From Meiothermus sp. (GTDB taxonomy: Bacteria > Deinococcota > Deinococci > Deinococcales > Thermaceae), in contig NZ_BPIM01000001.1 of NCBI RefSeq assembly GCF_026004115.1, positions 1,697,501 through 1,761,500 on the forward strand: a DNA stretch of 64,000 nt, given 5' to 3'. Position numbers and translations under genes: made by a program. This document shows positions 1 through 7,890 of the stretch, piece after piece. The first letter of the stretch is position 1, and every line of letters starts with the position of its first letter. The notes under the pieces were generated by a model. The model searched no databases and had not been told where the DNA came from. It saw only the letters and a program-made list of their open reading frames with translations.

Positions 1-1334
1 TCAATTCCTTGCAACAATCTCTTAATAACAAGAGCTTGGATCATATCATTCCAAAGCACGTTTGTCGATTCGCTATCGGAGGATTCTTCAATTCCCATTG
101 CTTGAACAAGTGGACGTGCGTCCGCTTTTTGTTGTATAGTTACAGATTCTGAAGAAAGATCAATTACAATAATGGGGCGAACATGCTTATTGAGGTCTAG
201 CAACTCCCAAATTATAGTTTCAACTTTCTTTGCTCCTTTTCTGTCTTCTCTGAATAAATGAGCAACTGGAAGCCACTGGTTGTTATAAAAATCATCAGGA
301 TCTGCCTCATTGTAGACAGATTTGAACCTCTCTCGTGCTTCAGCTTGTTTATAAAATACTTTTTGTACAGTATCGTCTCCGAGTAAATTCCAGGCTTTGT
401 CGAATGAATCTCGAGTATGTAGATTCCTGAGGGCAATTCTAGCTTTCTTTAGTCTGTCAGTAAGCTCATCTATAGCCAGCTGACGATTATTGCCTTTAGA
501 GATGCTGAGTCTTTCAAAAAAACGTGATTCATAAAGAATTTGACCAAATAACTCCCAACGATCAAGAACAATATTCCGAACGCTATATACGGAAATCGGC
601 TTGTGTTGCTTTGAGATTACCTCTTTCATGGGAAGCTGAAAATTTCCTGGTGCAGAACCCCCTTCAAGCTCCTTTGAAAACTCACCTTGAGGGTCAATCA
701 CAAGAATGCCCATTTGAGGGAATTTTGCATAGGCCATGATAATCATCTTTGCTAGAACAGACTTCCCTGAACCCGTTTTGCCGAAAATCCCAAGGTGATA
801 AGCCTCACCAGCCCCATCTGGGCCTCGTCCGAAATGCTTGAACCACATAGGCAGCTTGGGTTTAGAACTGTATACCTTACCTAAGTAGGACAACTGATTG
901 CTGTATGGCGACAACAACTGATCCAGCACCTGATCATCGGCAAGATGGATTCCCGTACCAGTTGCGGGTACTGTGCCTAAAATGCTTGGCTTATAGGTGT
1001 TTCCATTAGCGGCAAACACCGCGCTGAGAGTCATTTGCCCAAGGTGTGTGTCTTGCCGTTCGCTTACGGCATCTACACGCCCACGTTGGCGGATGAGACT
1101 ACGCATGGTTGCGTCTTCATGCCAAACATTACGCAGAGTAACCTCAGTTATTTGGCCCAGAGCTATATGAACGGAATCTTCTTGCTGATATTGAAAAACA
1201 GCGAGCTCACCAACAAGTTTTTTGTTCACAGCGCTCGCCAAAATATCTAGGGTGACATCTGTTGTAGAAGATGGAGAGCCGATTACTCCAATCTTTTCTG
1301 CAGTATCTAAAAGTGATTTTGGTTTGTTAGACAT
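1..1334 (-). CDS. herA: HerA-like ATPase (FtsK/HerA superfamily), 3' end outside window
   Basis: Reading leftward from ATG at 1334 there is an uninterrupted frame of at least 444 codons that leaves the window. The N-terminal ~150 residues resemble the beta-barrel (HAS-barrel) domain of HerA. A Walker A motif GKTGSGKS lies at residues 185-192 and a Walker B-like GILVIDPQGEF at about 209-219. HerA proteins are hexameric DNA-pumping ATPases that work with the NurA nuclease in end resection or, in many bacteria, in phage defence. The start is one base after the nurA stop, and GGAGAG in the nurA tail serves as its ribosome binding site, so the two are translationally linked. Composition is clearly AT-richer than the rest of the window, suggesting transfer. 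Family assignment is strong; biological role (repair or defence) is open. Confidence 0.85.
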   Translation of the reverse strand, partial: MSNKPKSLLDTAEKIGVIGSPSSTTDVTLDILASAVNKKLVGELAVFQYQQEDSVHIALGQITEVTLRNVWHEDATMRSLIRQRGRVDAVSERQDTHLGQMTLSAVFAANGNTYKPSILGTVPATGTGIHLADDQVLDQLLSPYSNQLSYLGKVYSSKPKLPMWFKHFGRGPDGAGEAYHLGIFGKTGSGKSVLAKMIIMAYAKFPQMGILVIDPQGEFSKELEGGSAPGNFQLPMKEVISKQHKPISVYSVRNIVLDRWELFGQILYESRFFERLSISKGNNRQLAIDELTDRLKKARIALRNLHTRDSFDKAWNLLGDDTVQKVFYKQAEARERFKSVYNEADPDDFYNNQWLPVAHLFREDRKGAKKVETIIWELLDLNKHVRPIIVIDLSSESVTIQQKADARPLVQAMGIEESSDSESTNVLWNDMIQALVIKRLLQGI

Positions 1335-1335
1335 A

Positions 1336-2517
1336 CTACTCTCCTGATTCAGTTCTATATCCGTGCATTCCAAAAAACACTTCGCTTATATCTCCCTCGT
1401 AGCTTTCTGCGATTATTTGAGATGCTACTTGGCGGAATGTAGGGATAGTTTTAGGAAGATGCTTGACCATTCTATCTGCCATATACAAAGGGTAAGGTTC
1501 CATCACAGAGGGCGTACCGCATTGATGTTTTACTGCGTGCAGGGCTGTGGCTAGGCGAGTTTTATTGTTGGCTACGGCTGCACCCATCTCGATCCTAAGC
1601 GCAGGAATCCAAGCATTGGGACGATAATAGACCATCTTAGTAGTGTTTACTAATGACTGAGCCTTTTCCCACCAACCTTGGGCAGTGGTTAACTTAGATT
1701 CTAATTCTACCCAGCCATTTTGCCGGCAAGCCTTTATGGCTGCCTCAAATCCGATGTGCCAAGGTTGTGCAGGTTGGTTTAGATCGAGAGGTTTGGTATA
1801 TTCGCCTGGCTCGAGAATAGATGTAAGCAGACCCCGATCATCAAGCGATTCGGGCCAACCCATCTTTTGCCCAATTTCGCGTTTGGTTGTGTATTTTGGA
1901 ACAGCTATCCAACAGCGGTCGCTTCGAGTTGACGAAGCAATCTTGTAGAAAGCCTCGAGGGCACTGTCTATGGATTGAAATAAACGTTGAGACGCGAGCA
2001 GATTGGGTGCTTCGCTTGCTTTGCTAAGTGATTGGTTGAAGAAAATAATTGGAGTTGTGATCGAACCATCTAAGAAAACAACATCATGAGGTGCATTTAC
2101 GGCAATTTGTAGCTCAAAGCTCATCATCAAGCCACGCAAAATACTACCTGTTTCTGCTTCATGCGTCTCGGTTTCAAGAAAACTAAGGTGTCGAGGTTCA
2201 GGCCAGTGGTAAATGTTGGATGGGGGTGCTAGACCTTCAACAGCAACTGCGGCAGCCACTACAAAATCATTTGCAAGTAGCCGCTCAACCCCACATGCGC
2301 CATCAACTCCTGCTGTTGTGGGGGTTGATACATAAGGTAAATCAGCATCTTTACCGAGTAGCTCAGCGGCTAACAGCTCTGTCCTCCATTTGCCTTTTTG
2401 CTGCCGTATATTTTGGAAAGAGTCAAGCAAAGTTTGTGCCACAGTCTGGCTTTTCGAAAGCGCTTCTTCGACAAGCGAGGCAGGTAGTTCCCCAAATACT
2501 TTTTCGTTTTCCGACAT
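1336..2517 (-). CDS. nurA: NurA-domain nuclease
   Basis: 393 residues from ATG at 2517; the frame is open a further 36 codons upstream, but that part runs into the HigB remnant and reads as non-coding. NurA nucleases degrade DNA ends 5' to 3' with the HerA translocase. Two acidic motifs typical of the NurA fold are visible: VDGACG around residues 71-76 and FLDGS around 148-152, with Asp72 and Asp150 as likely metal ligands. The partner herA-like gene starts one base downstream. The gene is AT-richer than its neighbours. I am fairly sure of the family from the motifs plus the partner gene; sequence similarity was judged by eye only. Confidence 0.75.
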   Translation of the reverse strand: MSENEKVFGELPASLVEEALSKSQTVAQTLLDSFQNIRQQKGKWRTELLAAELLGKDADLPYVSTPTTAGVDGACGVERLLANDFVVAAAVAVEGLAPPSNIYHWPEPRHLSFLETETHEAETGSILRGLMMSFELQIAVNAPHDVVFLDGSITTPIIFFNQSLSKASEAPNLLASQRLFQSIDSALEAFYKIASSTRSDRCWIAVPKYTTKREIGQKMGWPESLDDRGLLTSILEPGEYTKPLDLNQPAQPWHIGFEAAIKACRQNGWVELESKLTTAQGWWEKAQSLVNTTKMVYYRPNAWIPALRIEMGAAVANNKTRLATALHAVKHQCGTPSVMEPYPLYMADRMVKHLPKTIPTFRQVASQIIAESYEGDISEVFFGMHGYRTESGE

Positions 2518-2550
2518 AATCTTGTTTTGATTGTACCCTACTGCTTTTGA

Positions 2551-2628
2551 ATCAATGAGCAATGGCGTATCTGTTTTCGCTGGAGCGAGGGCGACGCGTA
2601 CGATGTGGAGATAGTGGATTACCACTAG
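2551..2628 (+). pseudogene. higB: C-terminal remnant of a HigB (RelE-like) toxin
   Basis: In the frame beginning at 2551 the sequence reads INEQWRICFRW, then GDAYDVEIVDYH and a TAG stop at 2626. This is the conserved last 25 residues of HigB mRNA interferases, including the WRICF strand and the terminal VEIVDYH. A stop codon (2548-2550) sits directly before it and the preceding ~65 residues expected for HigB are absent; instead the upstream region of nurA begins. The toxin is therefore dead. The antitoxin gene follows 8 bases later, in the usual higB-higA order. The break marks one edge of the nurA-herA segment. Confidence 0.8.
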
Positions 2629-2636
2629 AAGCTACT

Positions 2637-2891
2637 ATGGCCAAGAAACTTAGTCCCATCCATCCTGGCGAAATCCTGCTCGAAGAGTTTCTCAAGCCCC
2701 AGGGTATCAGCCAATACCGACTGGCAAAGGATATCGGGGTACCTGCTCGCCGCATCAACGAAATTGTACATAGCCAGCGGGCCATCAGCCCCGATACCGC
2801 CTTGAGGCTGTCACGCTATTTTTCCATGAGCGAGCGCTTCTGGATGAACCTACAAAACCGATACGACCTCGAGATGGAAAATGACAGATAG
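2637..2891 (+). CDS. higA: HigA-type antitoxin (HTH/XRE), orphan, probably shortened
   Basis: 84 residues from ATG at 2637, opening with MAKKLSPIHPGEIL, the standard HigA start, followed by an XRE-type helix-turn-helix (about residues 25-55: SQYRLAKDIGVPARRINEI). HigA binds and neutralises HigB and represses the operon. An earlier in-frame start at 2562 is rejected because it overlaps the HigB tail. The reading frame stops at TAG 2889-2891, but the same frame continues without further stops for 15 codons (AKQIEQQVRVLTAQA) to TGA at 2937-2939; family members normally run through this region. A nonsense mutation trimming the C terminus is likely, consistent with loss of selection after the toxin was destroyed. 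Confidence 0.8.
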   Translation: MAKKLSPIHPGEILLEEFLKPQGISQYRLAKDIGVPARRINEIVHSQRAISPDTALRLSRYFSMSERFWMNLQNRYDLEMENDR

Positions 2892-3005
2892 GCAAAGCAA
2901 ATAGAGCAACAGGTGCGGGTACTGACCGCTCAGGCTTGAAGCGTTTTCCGAAAGAGCGCAGCGGTTCTGATTCTCTGGAGAGATAGCAAAGAGGGCATAA
3001 CCACT

Positions 3006-3527
3006 TTAGCGGTGATGATCCACTTCGGGCAGGTACATGCGCCAGGCCTCGGGCAGGTGGGGCAGGTCGGCCACCAACAAGAGGCTGTGGCGGGGGGCGA
3101 TGGGGCGGCGGGCCAGGCGCATGCCAGCTTCCTCGGGGGTGCGGTTTTTCTTCTTGAGGTTGCAGGGGCGGCAAGCCGCTACCAGATTTTCCCAGATGCT
3201 GCGGCCCCCCCGGCTTTTGGGGAAGACGTGATCCACCGTGAGGTCGCTCCCGCGCTTGCCGCAGTACTGGCAGGTGTAGGCGTCGCGGCGCAGGATGTTC
3301 CGGCGGTTAAGCGCAAGCCGCCCCGGAGGGCGGCGAACCAGACGTTTGAGGCGGATAATGCTGGGAATGGGGTAGGGCTTGCTGGGAGTTCGTAGGTATT
3401 CGCCGCTTTCCTCGACGACCTCGGCGGTTCCGTTCATGACCAGAATGACGGCCCGCTTGACGCTGGCCAGGCCCAGGGGCTCGTACCCGGCGTTGAGCAC
3501 CAGGATGCGGGGGGAGTCAAGGTTCAC
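3006..3527 (-). CDS. HNH endonuclease
   Basis: 173 residues, GTG start at 3527. The C-terminal half holds a complete HNH/zinc module: CQYCGKRG, then LTVDHVFPKSRGG, then ENLVAACRPCN, i.e. two CxxC pairs around the DH and N residues. The N-terminal ~75 residues form the small domain seen in the widespread stand-alone bacterial HNH proteins (RILVLNAGYEPL). These proteins cut DNA with a beta-beta-alpha-metal site; their biological role is mostly unknown. A TATTCT hexamer 7 bases upstream of the GTG suggests a leaderless transcript. It is next to, but diverges from, Hsp33. Confidence 0.85.
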   Translation of the reverse strand: MNLDSPRILVLNAGYEPLGLASVKRAVILVMNGTAEVVEESGEYLRTPSKPYPIPSIIRLKRLVRRPPGRLALNRRNILRRDAYTCQYCGKRGSDLTVDHVFPKSRGGRSIWENLVAACRPCNLKKKNRTPEEAGMRLARRPIAPRHSLLLVADLPHLPEAWRMYLPEVDHHR

Positions 3528-3534
3528 GCTGCTT

Positions 3535-3540
3535 AGAATA
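3535..3540 (-). promoter_or_regulatory. -10 hexamer of the HNH gene
   Basis: On the minus strand TATTCT lies 7 bases before the GTG start at 3527, too close for a ribosome binding site, which points to a leaderless mRNA. No clear -35 box. Confidence 0.45.
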
Positions 3541-3653
3541 CTCGAAAAATGTCAGAGGATTCTAGAGCAATGCTTCACAATGAATGTTTAACAGCAGCGT
3601 TGGAGGTAGCCCTGAACCCTGAACTAACACCCTTTTGCCGGTGGCATGGCTGC

Positions 3654-3659
3654 TACAAT
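3654..3659 (+). promoter_or_regulatory. -10 hexamer of hslO
   Basis: TACAAT ends 8 bases before the ATG at 3668; no Shine-Dalgarno sequence fits between them, so the transcript is probably leaderless. Confidence 0.5.
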
Positions 3660-3667
3660 CGGGTGTT

Positions 3668-4594
3668 ATGGGTCGTTTGATTCGCGGGCTGGCAGCCGAG
3701 GGCAACCTGCGCGTGCTGGCCGTTGAAACCACCGATATTGCTGAAGAAGCTCGGGCACGCCACCAGCTTTCGCCCACTGCCACAGCGGCGCTGGGCCGGG
3801 CCATGAGTGGGGTATTGCTGCTCACCTTCTTGCTCTCCAAGACACCCAGAGAACGGGTGAGCCTCCAGTTTGTGGGTAATGGACCCCTGGGGCGAACCGT
3901 GGTGGAGGCTGCCCCGGATGGGTTCGTGCGGGGGTACGTCAAAAACCCCCGGGCCAACCCACCCCTGCGGCCCGATGGCAAACTGAATGTAGGGGCGGCC
4001 ATAGGCCGGGGTGAGCTCAAGGTAGACCGGCTCTTGTCCAACGAGGAACTCTATCAGTCCAGCGTGGAGCTGGTAAGCGGGGAAGTGGCCGAAGACCTGG
4101 TCCGCTATCTGTGGCAGTCGGAGCAAATCCCCTCGGCGGTGTTGCTGGGGGTGCGGGTCAATGGTTCGGGCACGGTACATATTGCGGGTGGGGTGGCGAT
4201 CCAGGTGTTGCCGGGTTGCCCCGAGGAGGTGATTGGGCGGCTCGAGCAAAACCTGCAAGGGCGCACCAGCATTACCGATTTGCTGCTGGAGCGGGGGCTC
4301 GAGGGGGCCGTGATGGCCCTGATGGAGGGCCTGGACTACGACCCCACCGACCTGAGCGTGGTGGGCTTCCGCGAGGGGCACATCCCGCTTTCCTTCCGCT
4401 GCCGGTGTAGCCGTGAACGGGCCCTGAATGCGCTGGTCTACTTCTCGCCTCAGGAGCGGGAAGAGATGATTGAACAGGACGGTGGGGCCGAGGTTTTTTG
4501 CCACTGGTGTGCCGAGCGATACCAGATTACCCCCGAGGAAATCCGCTCCCTGCCTCTGGGGGAGGGCTTCAGGGGTGAGGTGCCCAAGGCTTGA
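3668..4594 (+). CDS. hslO: Hsp33 redox-regulated chaperone
   Basis: 308 residues, ATG at 3668 (MGRLIRGLAAEGNLRVLA). Hsp33 is a cytosolic holdase switched on by oxidative unfolding of its zinc-binding tail. The C-terminal switch is intact: CRC at residues 245-247 and CHWC at 278-281 supply the four zinc cysteines. Length and the central GRGELKVD and GGVAIQVLP regions fit the family. It is convergent with galK, whose stop is 50 bases away. Expressed from its own leaderless-type promoter. Confidence 0.95.
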   Translation: MGRLIRGLAAEGNLRVLAVETTDIAEEARARHQLSPTATAALGRAMSGVLLLTFLLSKTPRERVSLQFVGNGPLGRTVVEAAPDGFVRGYVKNPRANPPLRPDGKLNVGAAIGRGELKVDRLLSNEELYQSSVELVSGEVAEDLVRYLWQSEQIPSAVLLGVRVNGSGTVHIAGGVAIQVLPGCPEEVIGRLEQNLQGRTSITDLLLERGLEGAVMALMEGLDYDPTDLSVVGFREGHIPLSFRCRCSRERALNALVYFSPQEREEMIEQDGGAEVFCHWCAERYQITPEEIRSLPLGEGFRGEVPKA

Positions 4595-4643
4595 GGCTGC
4601 CCTTATCGTGGCTTTGTGACCAGACCACCAGCTGCGGTTGGTT

Positions 4644-5693
4644 TTATAGAAACCGGGCTCGAGGATAGTCTTGTATAACGCCTTTTTTGAATTCTTCGTA
4701 GCGGGCCTCTGCCACCAACGCGACCGTCGAACCGCCAAAACCGGCCCCGGTCAGGCGGGCGCCTACTGCCCCATGGCGCAATTCGGCCTCCACCAACTGG
4801 TCGAGCTCGGGAATAGAAACCTGGTAATCGTCGCGCAGCGAGACATGTGAGGCCACCATCAACTGACCAAAGCGCTCAATATCGCCCTGCTCCAGGGCCT
4901 GTACCCCCTCCAGCACCCGCTGGTTTTCGGTTACTACATGGCGCGCGCGGCGGTTCAGGGGCTCGGGCAGGGCATTGATGCGGGGCAGGTCGGCGGGGGA
5001 GAGCTCGCGCAGCGACTTCACCCCCAGCAGGGCGCAGGCCTGCTCGCACTCGCTGCGGCGGGTGTTGTAGCCCGACTCGGCCAGGCGGCGTGGCAGCCCT
5101 GAGTCCACCACCGGCACCCGGTACCCCTGGGGCAAGGGGGCCAGCCGGGTGGTAAGGTTCTGAGTATCCAAAAACAGCCCATAGCCCAGCCGCCCCACCG
5201 ACGAGGCCATCTGATCCATAATGCCGCAACGTACCCCCACGTACTCCACCTCGGCTTGTTGGGCCAGCAGGGCAATCTGCACGTCGTCCAGGGGCAGCCT
5301 GTACAGCTCGCGCAAGGCCCGCAGGGTCGCCACTTCCAGCGCCGCCGAGCTAGAAAGCCCACCGGTCATGGGGACATCGCTACGCACATAGGCCCGCAAG
5401 CCCGGTACGACGTGCCCGTGTTGGTGCAGCACCCACACGCAGCCCGCCAGATAGTCCAGCCAGTCGCCCTGCCTGGGTTCGCCCAGCCCCCGGCTTTTGC
5501 GCTCCTGGAAGTTCTCGGCATAAGCTTCGGTACCCTCGGCAGGGGCGGCCTCTATGTGGGTCTGATAGGGGAGGGGCGTGGGAAAAACAAAGCCCCCGTT
5601 GTAGTCGGTGTGTTCGCCCAGCAGGTTGACCCGGCCCGGCGCAGAAACGCGCACGATGGGTTCGGTGCCGAAGACTTCCTTGAACGTGCTCAT
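4644..5693 (-). CDS. galK: galactokinase
   Basis: 349 residues from ATG at 5693 (MSTFKEVFG); an upstream ATG at 5768 would overlap the preceding gene and adds unrelated residues. It phosphorylates galactose to galactose 1-phosphate (Leloir pathway, cytoplasm). Galactokinase signature GRVNLLGEHTDYNGG near the N terminus, the GHMP ATP loop MTGGLSSSAAL, and the C-terminal GARLTGAGFGGS are all present. AGCAAAGG precedes the start. It is the last gene of the galactoside operon, 20 bases after the M24-like gene. Confidence 0.95.
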   Translation of the reverse strand: MSTFKEVFGTEPIVRVSAPGRVNLLGEHTDYNGGFVFPTPLPYQTHIEAAPAEGTEAYAENFQERKSRGLGEPRQGDWLDYLAGCVWVLHQHGHVVPGLRAYVRSDVPMTGGLSSSAALEVATLRALRELYRLPLDDVQIALLAQQAEVEYVGVRCGIMDQMASSVGRLGYGLFLDTQNLTTRLAPLPQGYRVPVVDSGLPRRLAESGYNTRRSECEQACALLGVKSLRELSPADLPRINALPEPLNRRARHVVTENQRVLEGVQALEQGDIERFGQLMVASHVSLRDDYQVSIPELDQLVEAELRHGAVGARLTGAGFGGSTVALVAEARYEEFKKGVIQDYPRARFL

Positions 5694-5713
5694 CCTTTGC
5701 TCCGTGGTGTGCT

Positions 5714-6718
5714 TTAGCCCTCGAGCACCATCGGGCGCAGATGCCCTGCCACCTGCATCATGGGCCACTCGGGGTCTCGGGTGAGATTTTCCAGTCCGGT
5801 CTCGGTCAGCAAGAAGGTATCCTCCACCTTGGCCCCCGGCAGGCTGGGGTTCCAGGCCAGGGCCATGCCGACCTCGAGCCGGGTGGGGTTGCCGGGCCGG
5901 GCCAGCACCTCGCGGCTTTTGTAGCCGGTCAGGCCGCCCTGGTGATGGTTTTCAAACTCCTCGGCGCGGCCAATGCGCTGATAGGCCGAACGTATCTGCT
6001 CCAACACCTCGCCCAGGGTGGCCCCAGGCCGGGAGGCCTCCAGCGCAGCTGCCTCGACCTGGCAGATTTGCTCGTTAAGGCTGCCGGCTTCGGGGTGTCC
6101 AAAGCTGCGCAGGCGGCTTACGTTGGCAAAGAGGCCGTGCCGCCGACCGCAGATAACCCCCATGAAGAGCCGCCCCAGGGGCCGCCGTGTGGGGATGGGG
6201 TGGCGGTAGCGGAACAACCGTTCCTCACCCGCGACCAAAAGCACCAGGGGTTGTATGCCTTTGGAAAGCAGCTCTTCGCTGATGGCCCCGGCCAGGTCGT
6301 ACTCGCTCCAGCCGGGGTCGGCAAAGCGGAGGCTCTCGCCCAGGGCCATAGCCGCCTCGCGGCCCAGGGCACGGTAGCGCTCCTGCTCCGCTGCGGAGAG
6401 CACCAGCCTTAGCGTGGTGAGGTCGTGCTCGAGGTCGCTTTGCCCCTGGGGGGTGGGGGGGCTGTACCAGGGGTAGCGCAGCACCTCGAGGCCCGGGGTT
6501 TCCTCGTCCAGCAGCCGCCCCGCTTCGATTTGCGAGGCATGTAAGCGCACGGTCTCGGGGGTCACCTCGAGCCAGGCCGCTACCGGGCGAAAGGCGACGA
6601 CTGTGTTGTCGCCGCCCCCCGTGAGCCAGGCAAAGTTCTCCGGTTGCTGCACAAAAAAGCGCTCAAAGCCCTGGTTTTCCATCCAGGCACGCAGACGGGC
6701 CAGTGCAAAAGGATTCAT
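5714..6718 (-). CDS. M24 (creatinase/aminopeptidase) fold protein with lost metal ligands
   Basis: 334 residues. The N-terminal half resembles the creatinase-type domain of prolidases and the C-terminal half the pita-bread M24 domain (GREAAMALGES onward). In active enzymes five residues bind two metals (D, D, H, E, E). Here the first Asp region reads MGVICG, the second FANVSR (Asp to Asn), the His region HHQGGLTG, the first Glu region LAWNPSLP (Glu to Asn), and only the last, KVEDTFLL, keeps Glu. At least three ligands are changed, so peptidase activity is unlikely. It sits between galT and galK, which suggests a role in galactoside use, perhaps ligand sensing or binding; that is inference. 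TAGGCT lies 5 bases upstream of the start, so it may also have its own promoter. Confidence 0.7.
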   Translation of the reverse strand: MNPFALARLRAWMENQGFERFFVQQPENFAWLTGGGDNTVVAFRPVAAWLEVTPETVRLHASQIEAGRLLDEETPGLEVLRYPWYSPPTPQGQSDLEHDLTTLRLVLSAAEQERYRALGREAAMALGESLRFADPGWSEYDLAGAISEELLSKGIQPLVLLVAGEERLFRYRHPIPTRRPLGRLFMGVICGRRHGLFANVSRLRSFGHPEAGSLNEQICQVEAAALEASRPGATLGEVLEQIRSAYQRIGRAEEFENHHQGGLTGYKSREVLARPGNPTRLEVGMALAWNPSLPGAKVEDTFLLTETGLENLTRDPEWPMMQVAGHLRPMVLEG

Positions 6719-6809
6719 ATCTTAGCCTAACGCCTTTTTGTTACATGAGCCTGTAATAAGTCCAGAGTCGATGGCCTATGTCACCCAGGTAGTAGCCGCC
6801 GGAGAGGTT

Positions 6810-7850
6810 TTATATCTCCACCGCCCGCAGCACCCTGGCGGTCTCCTCGGGCAGCGCGTCCATGGCAAAGGTGCCGGCGGCAATCTCGGTTCCGGCCAGG
6901 TATTTGAGCTTGTCGGCGGTGCGCAAAGCCGGGTAGAACTCCACATGGAAATGAAAGACCGCCTCGGCTCCTTTGGGGGCAGCGTGCAGGGCCATCACGT
7001 AGGGCATGGGTTTGTGGAAGAGGTTGTCCAGCTTTTGCACCACCTGGCCCAGCGTCCGGGCGAAGCTCTGGGTTTCGGCAGTGCTGAAGGTCCAGAGGCC
7101 AGGCCGGAACCGCTTGGGGAAGACCAGCAGCTCGTAGGGGTAGCGGGCATAAGGCGGGATGCAAGCGATGGTGTACTCGTCTTCGAGCACGGTGTAAGGC
7201 CCCAGATGAGGCAGCAGATCCAGCAGTACCGGGCTCTTTTGAAAGGCCTCGAGCTCTTTTTGCAGGATGGGCGGAACCCAGGGGTAGGCGTAAATCTGCC
7301 CGTGAGGGTGGTGCAGCGTCACCCCCATCTGCTCGCCCCGGTTCTCGAAGGGCATCACGTACTGGATGTGTTCGCGGGCGTAGAGGTCGCGGTAGCGGTC
7401 GGCCCAGACCTGTACCAAAAGCTCGCGCCGCTCGGGGCTGAGCGAGGCGATGCTGCCGCTGTGCTCGGGAGTATAGACCACCACTTCACAGTCGCCCCTG
7501 GCGTCGCGGGTGGGGATGGCGAGGTCCTCCGGGGGCTCGCCCGCCTGGGGCGAGAGCGAGGGCCAGCGGTTTTGAAACACGGCAATCTCGAAGTCCTCAA
7601 AGGGGATTTCGCTGGGAAAGCCGCCGGGCTTGCTGGGGGCTAAAGGGTCGTACTGCTTGGGGGGCAGGAAGGTGCGGCCCTGGCGGCTGGCGGCAAACAC
7701 CACCCACTCCTGCCGCAGGGGATGCCAGCGGGCGTGGGATTGAGCTTGCCCGGTGTTTTCGCCTTCCTCGAGTGCGGGCAGGGTGTGGGGTTTTTGGCCG
7801 TAGAGGTAGAGCATGCGGCCATCTTTTTTCTGGTATACACGCTTATGCAT
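6810..7850 (-). CDS. galT: galactose-1-phosphate uridylyltransferase
   Basis: 346 residues if the start is the ATG at 7850 (MHKRVYQK). It swaps UMP between UDP-glucose and galactose 1-phosphate. The active-site triad motif HPHGQ is at residues 181-185, and the CEVVVYTPEHSGS strand at about 121-133 is typical. Other in-frame starts exist at 7868, 7853 and 7814, none with a good ribosome binding site; the conserved KKDGRMLYLYG segment argues for a start at or before 7850. The preceding alpha-galactosidase gene ends 40 bases upstream. Together with galK it completes two Leloir steps; no galE is in this window. Confidence 0.92.
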   Translation of the reverse strand: MHKRVYQKKDGRMLYLYGQKPHTLPALEEGENTGQAQSHARWHPLRQEWVVFAASRQGRTFLPPKQYDPLAPSKPGGFPSEIPFEDFEIAVFQNRWPSLSPQAGEPPEDLAIPTRDARGDCEVVVYTPEHSGSIASLSPERRELLVQVWADRYRDLYAREHIQYVMPFENRGEQMGVTLHHPHGQIYAYPWVPPILQKELEAFQKSPVLLDLLPHLGPYTVLEDEYTIACIPPYARYPYELLVFPKRFRPGLWTFSTAETQSFARTLGQVVQKLDNLFHKPMPYVMALHAAPKGAEAVFHFHVEFYPALRTADKLKYLAGTEIAAGTFAMDALPEETARVLRAVEI

Positions 7851-7890
7851 CATAACATTGGTGAACATAAGGGGGTTTGGGCAGAAAAAG

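Noticed and set aside
2562-2636. Longer N terminus for HigA starting at 2562.
   Set aside because: Those 25 codons are the out-of-frame reading of the HigB tail; HigA proteins start at MAKKLSPIHPGEIL.
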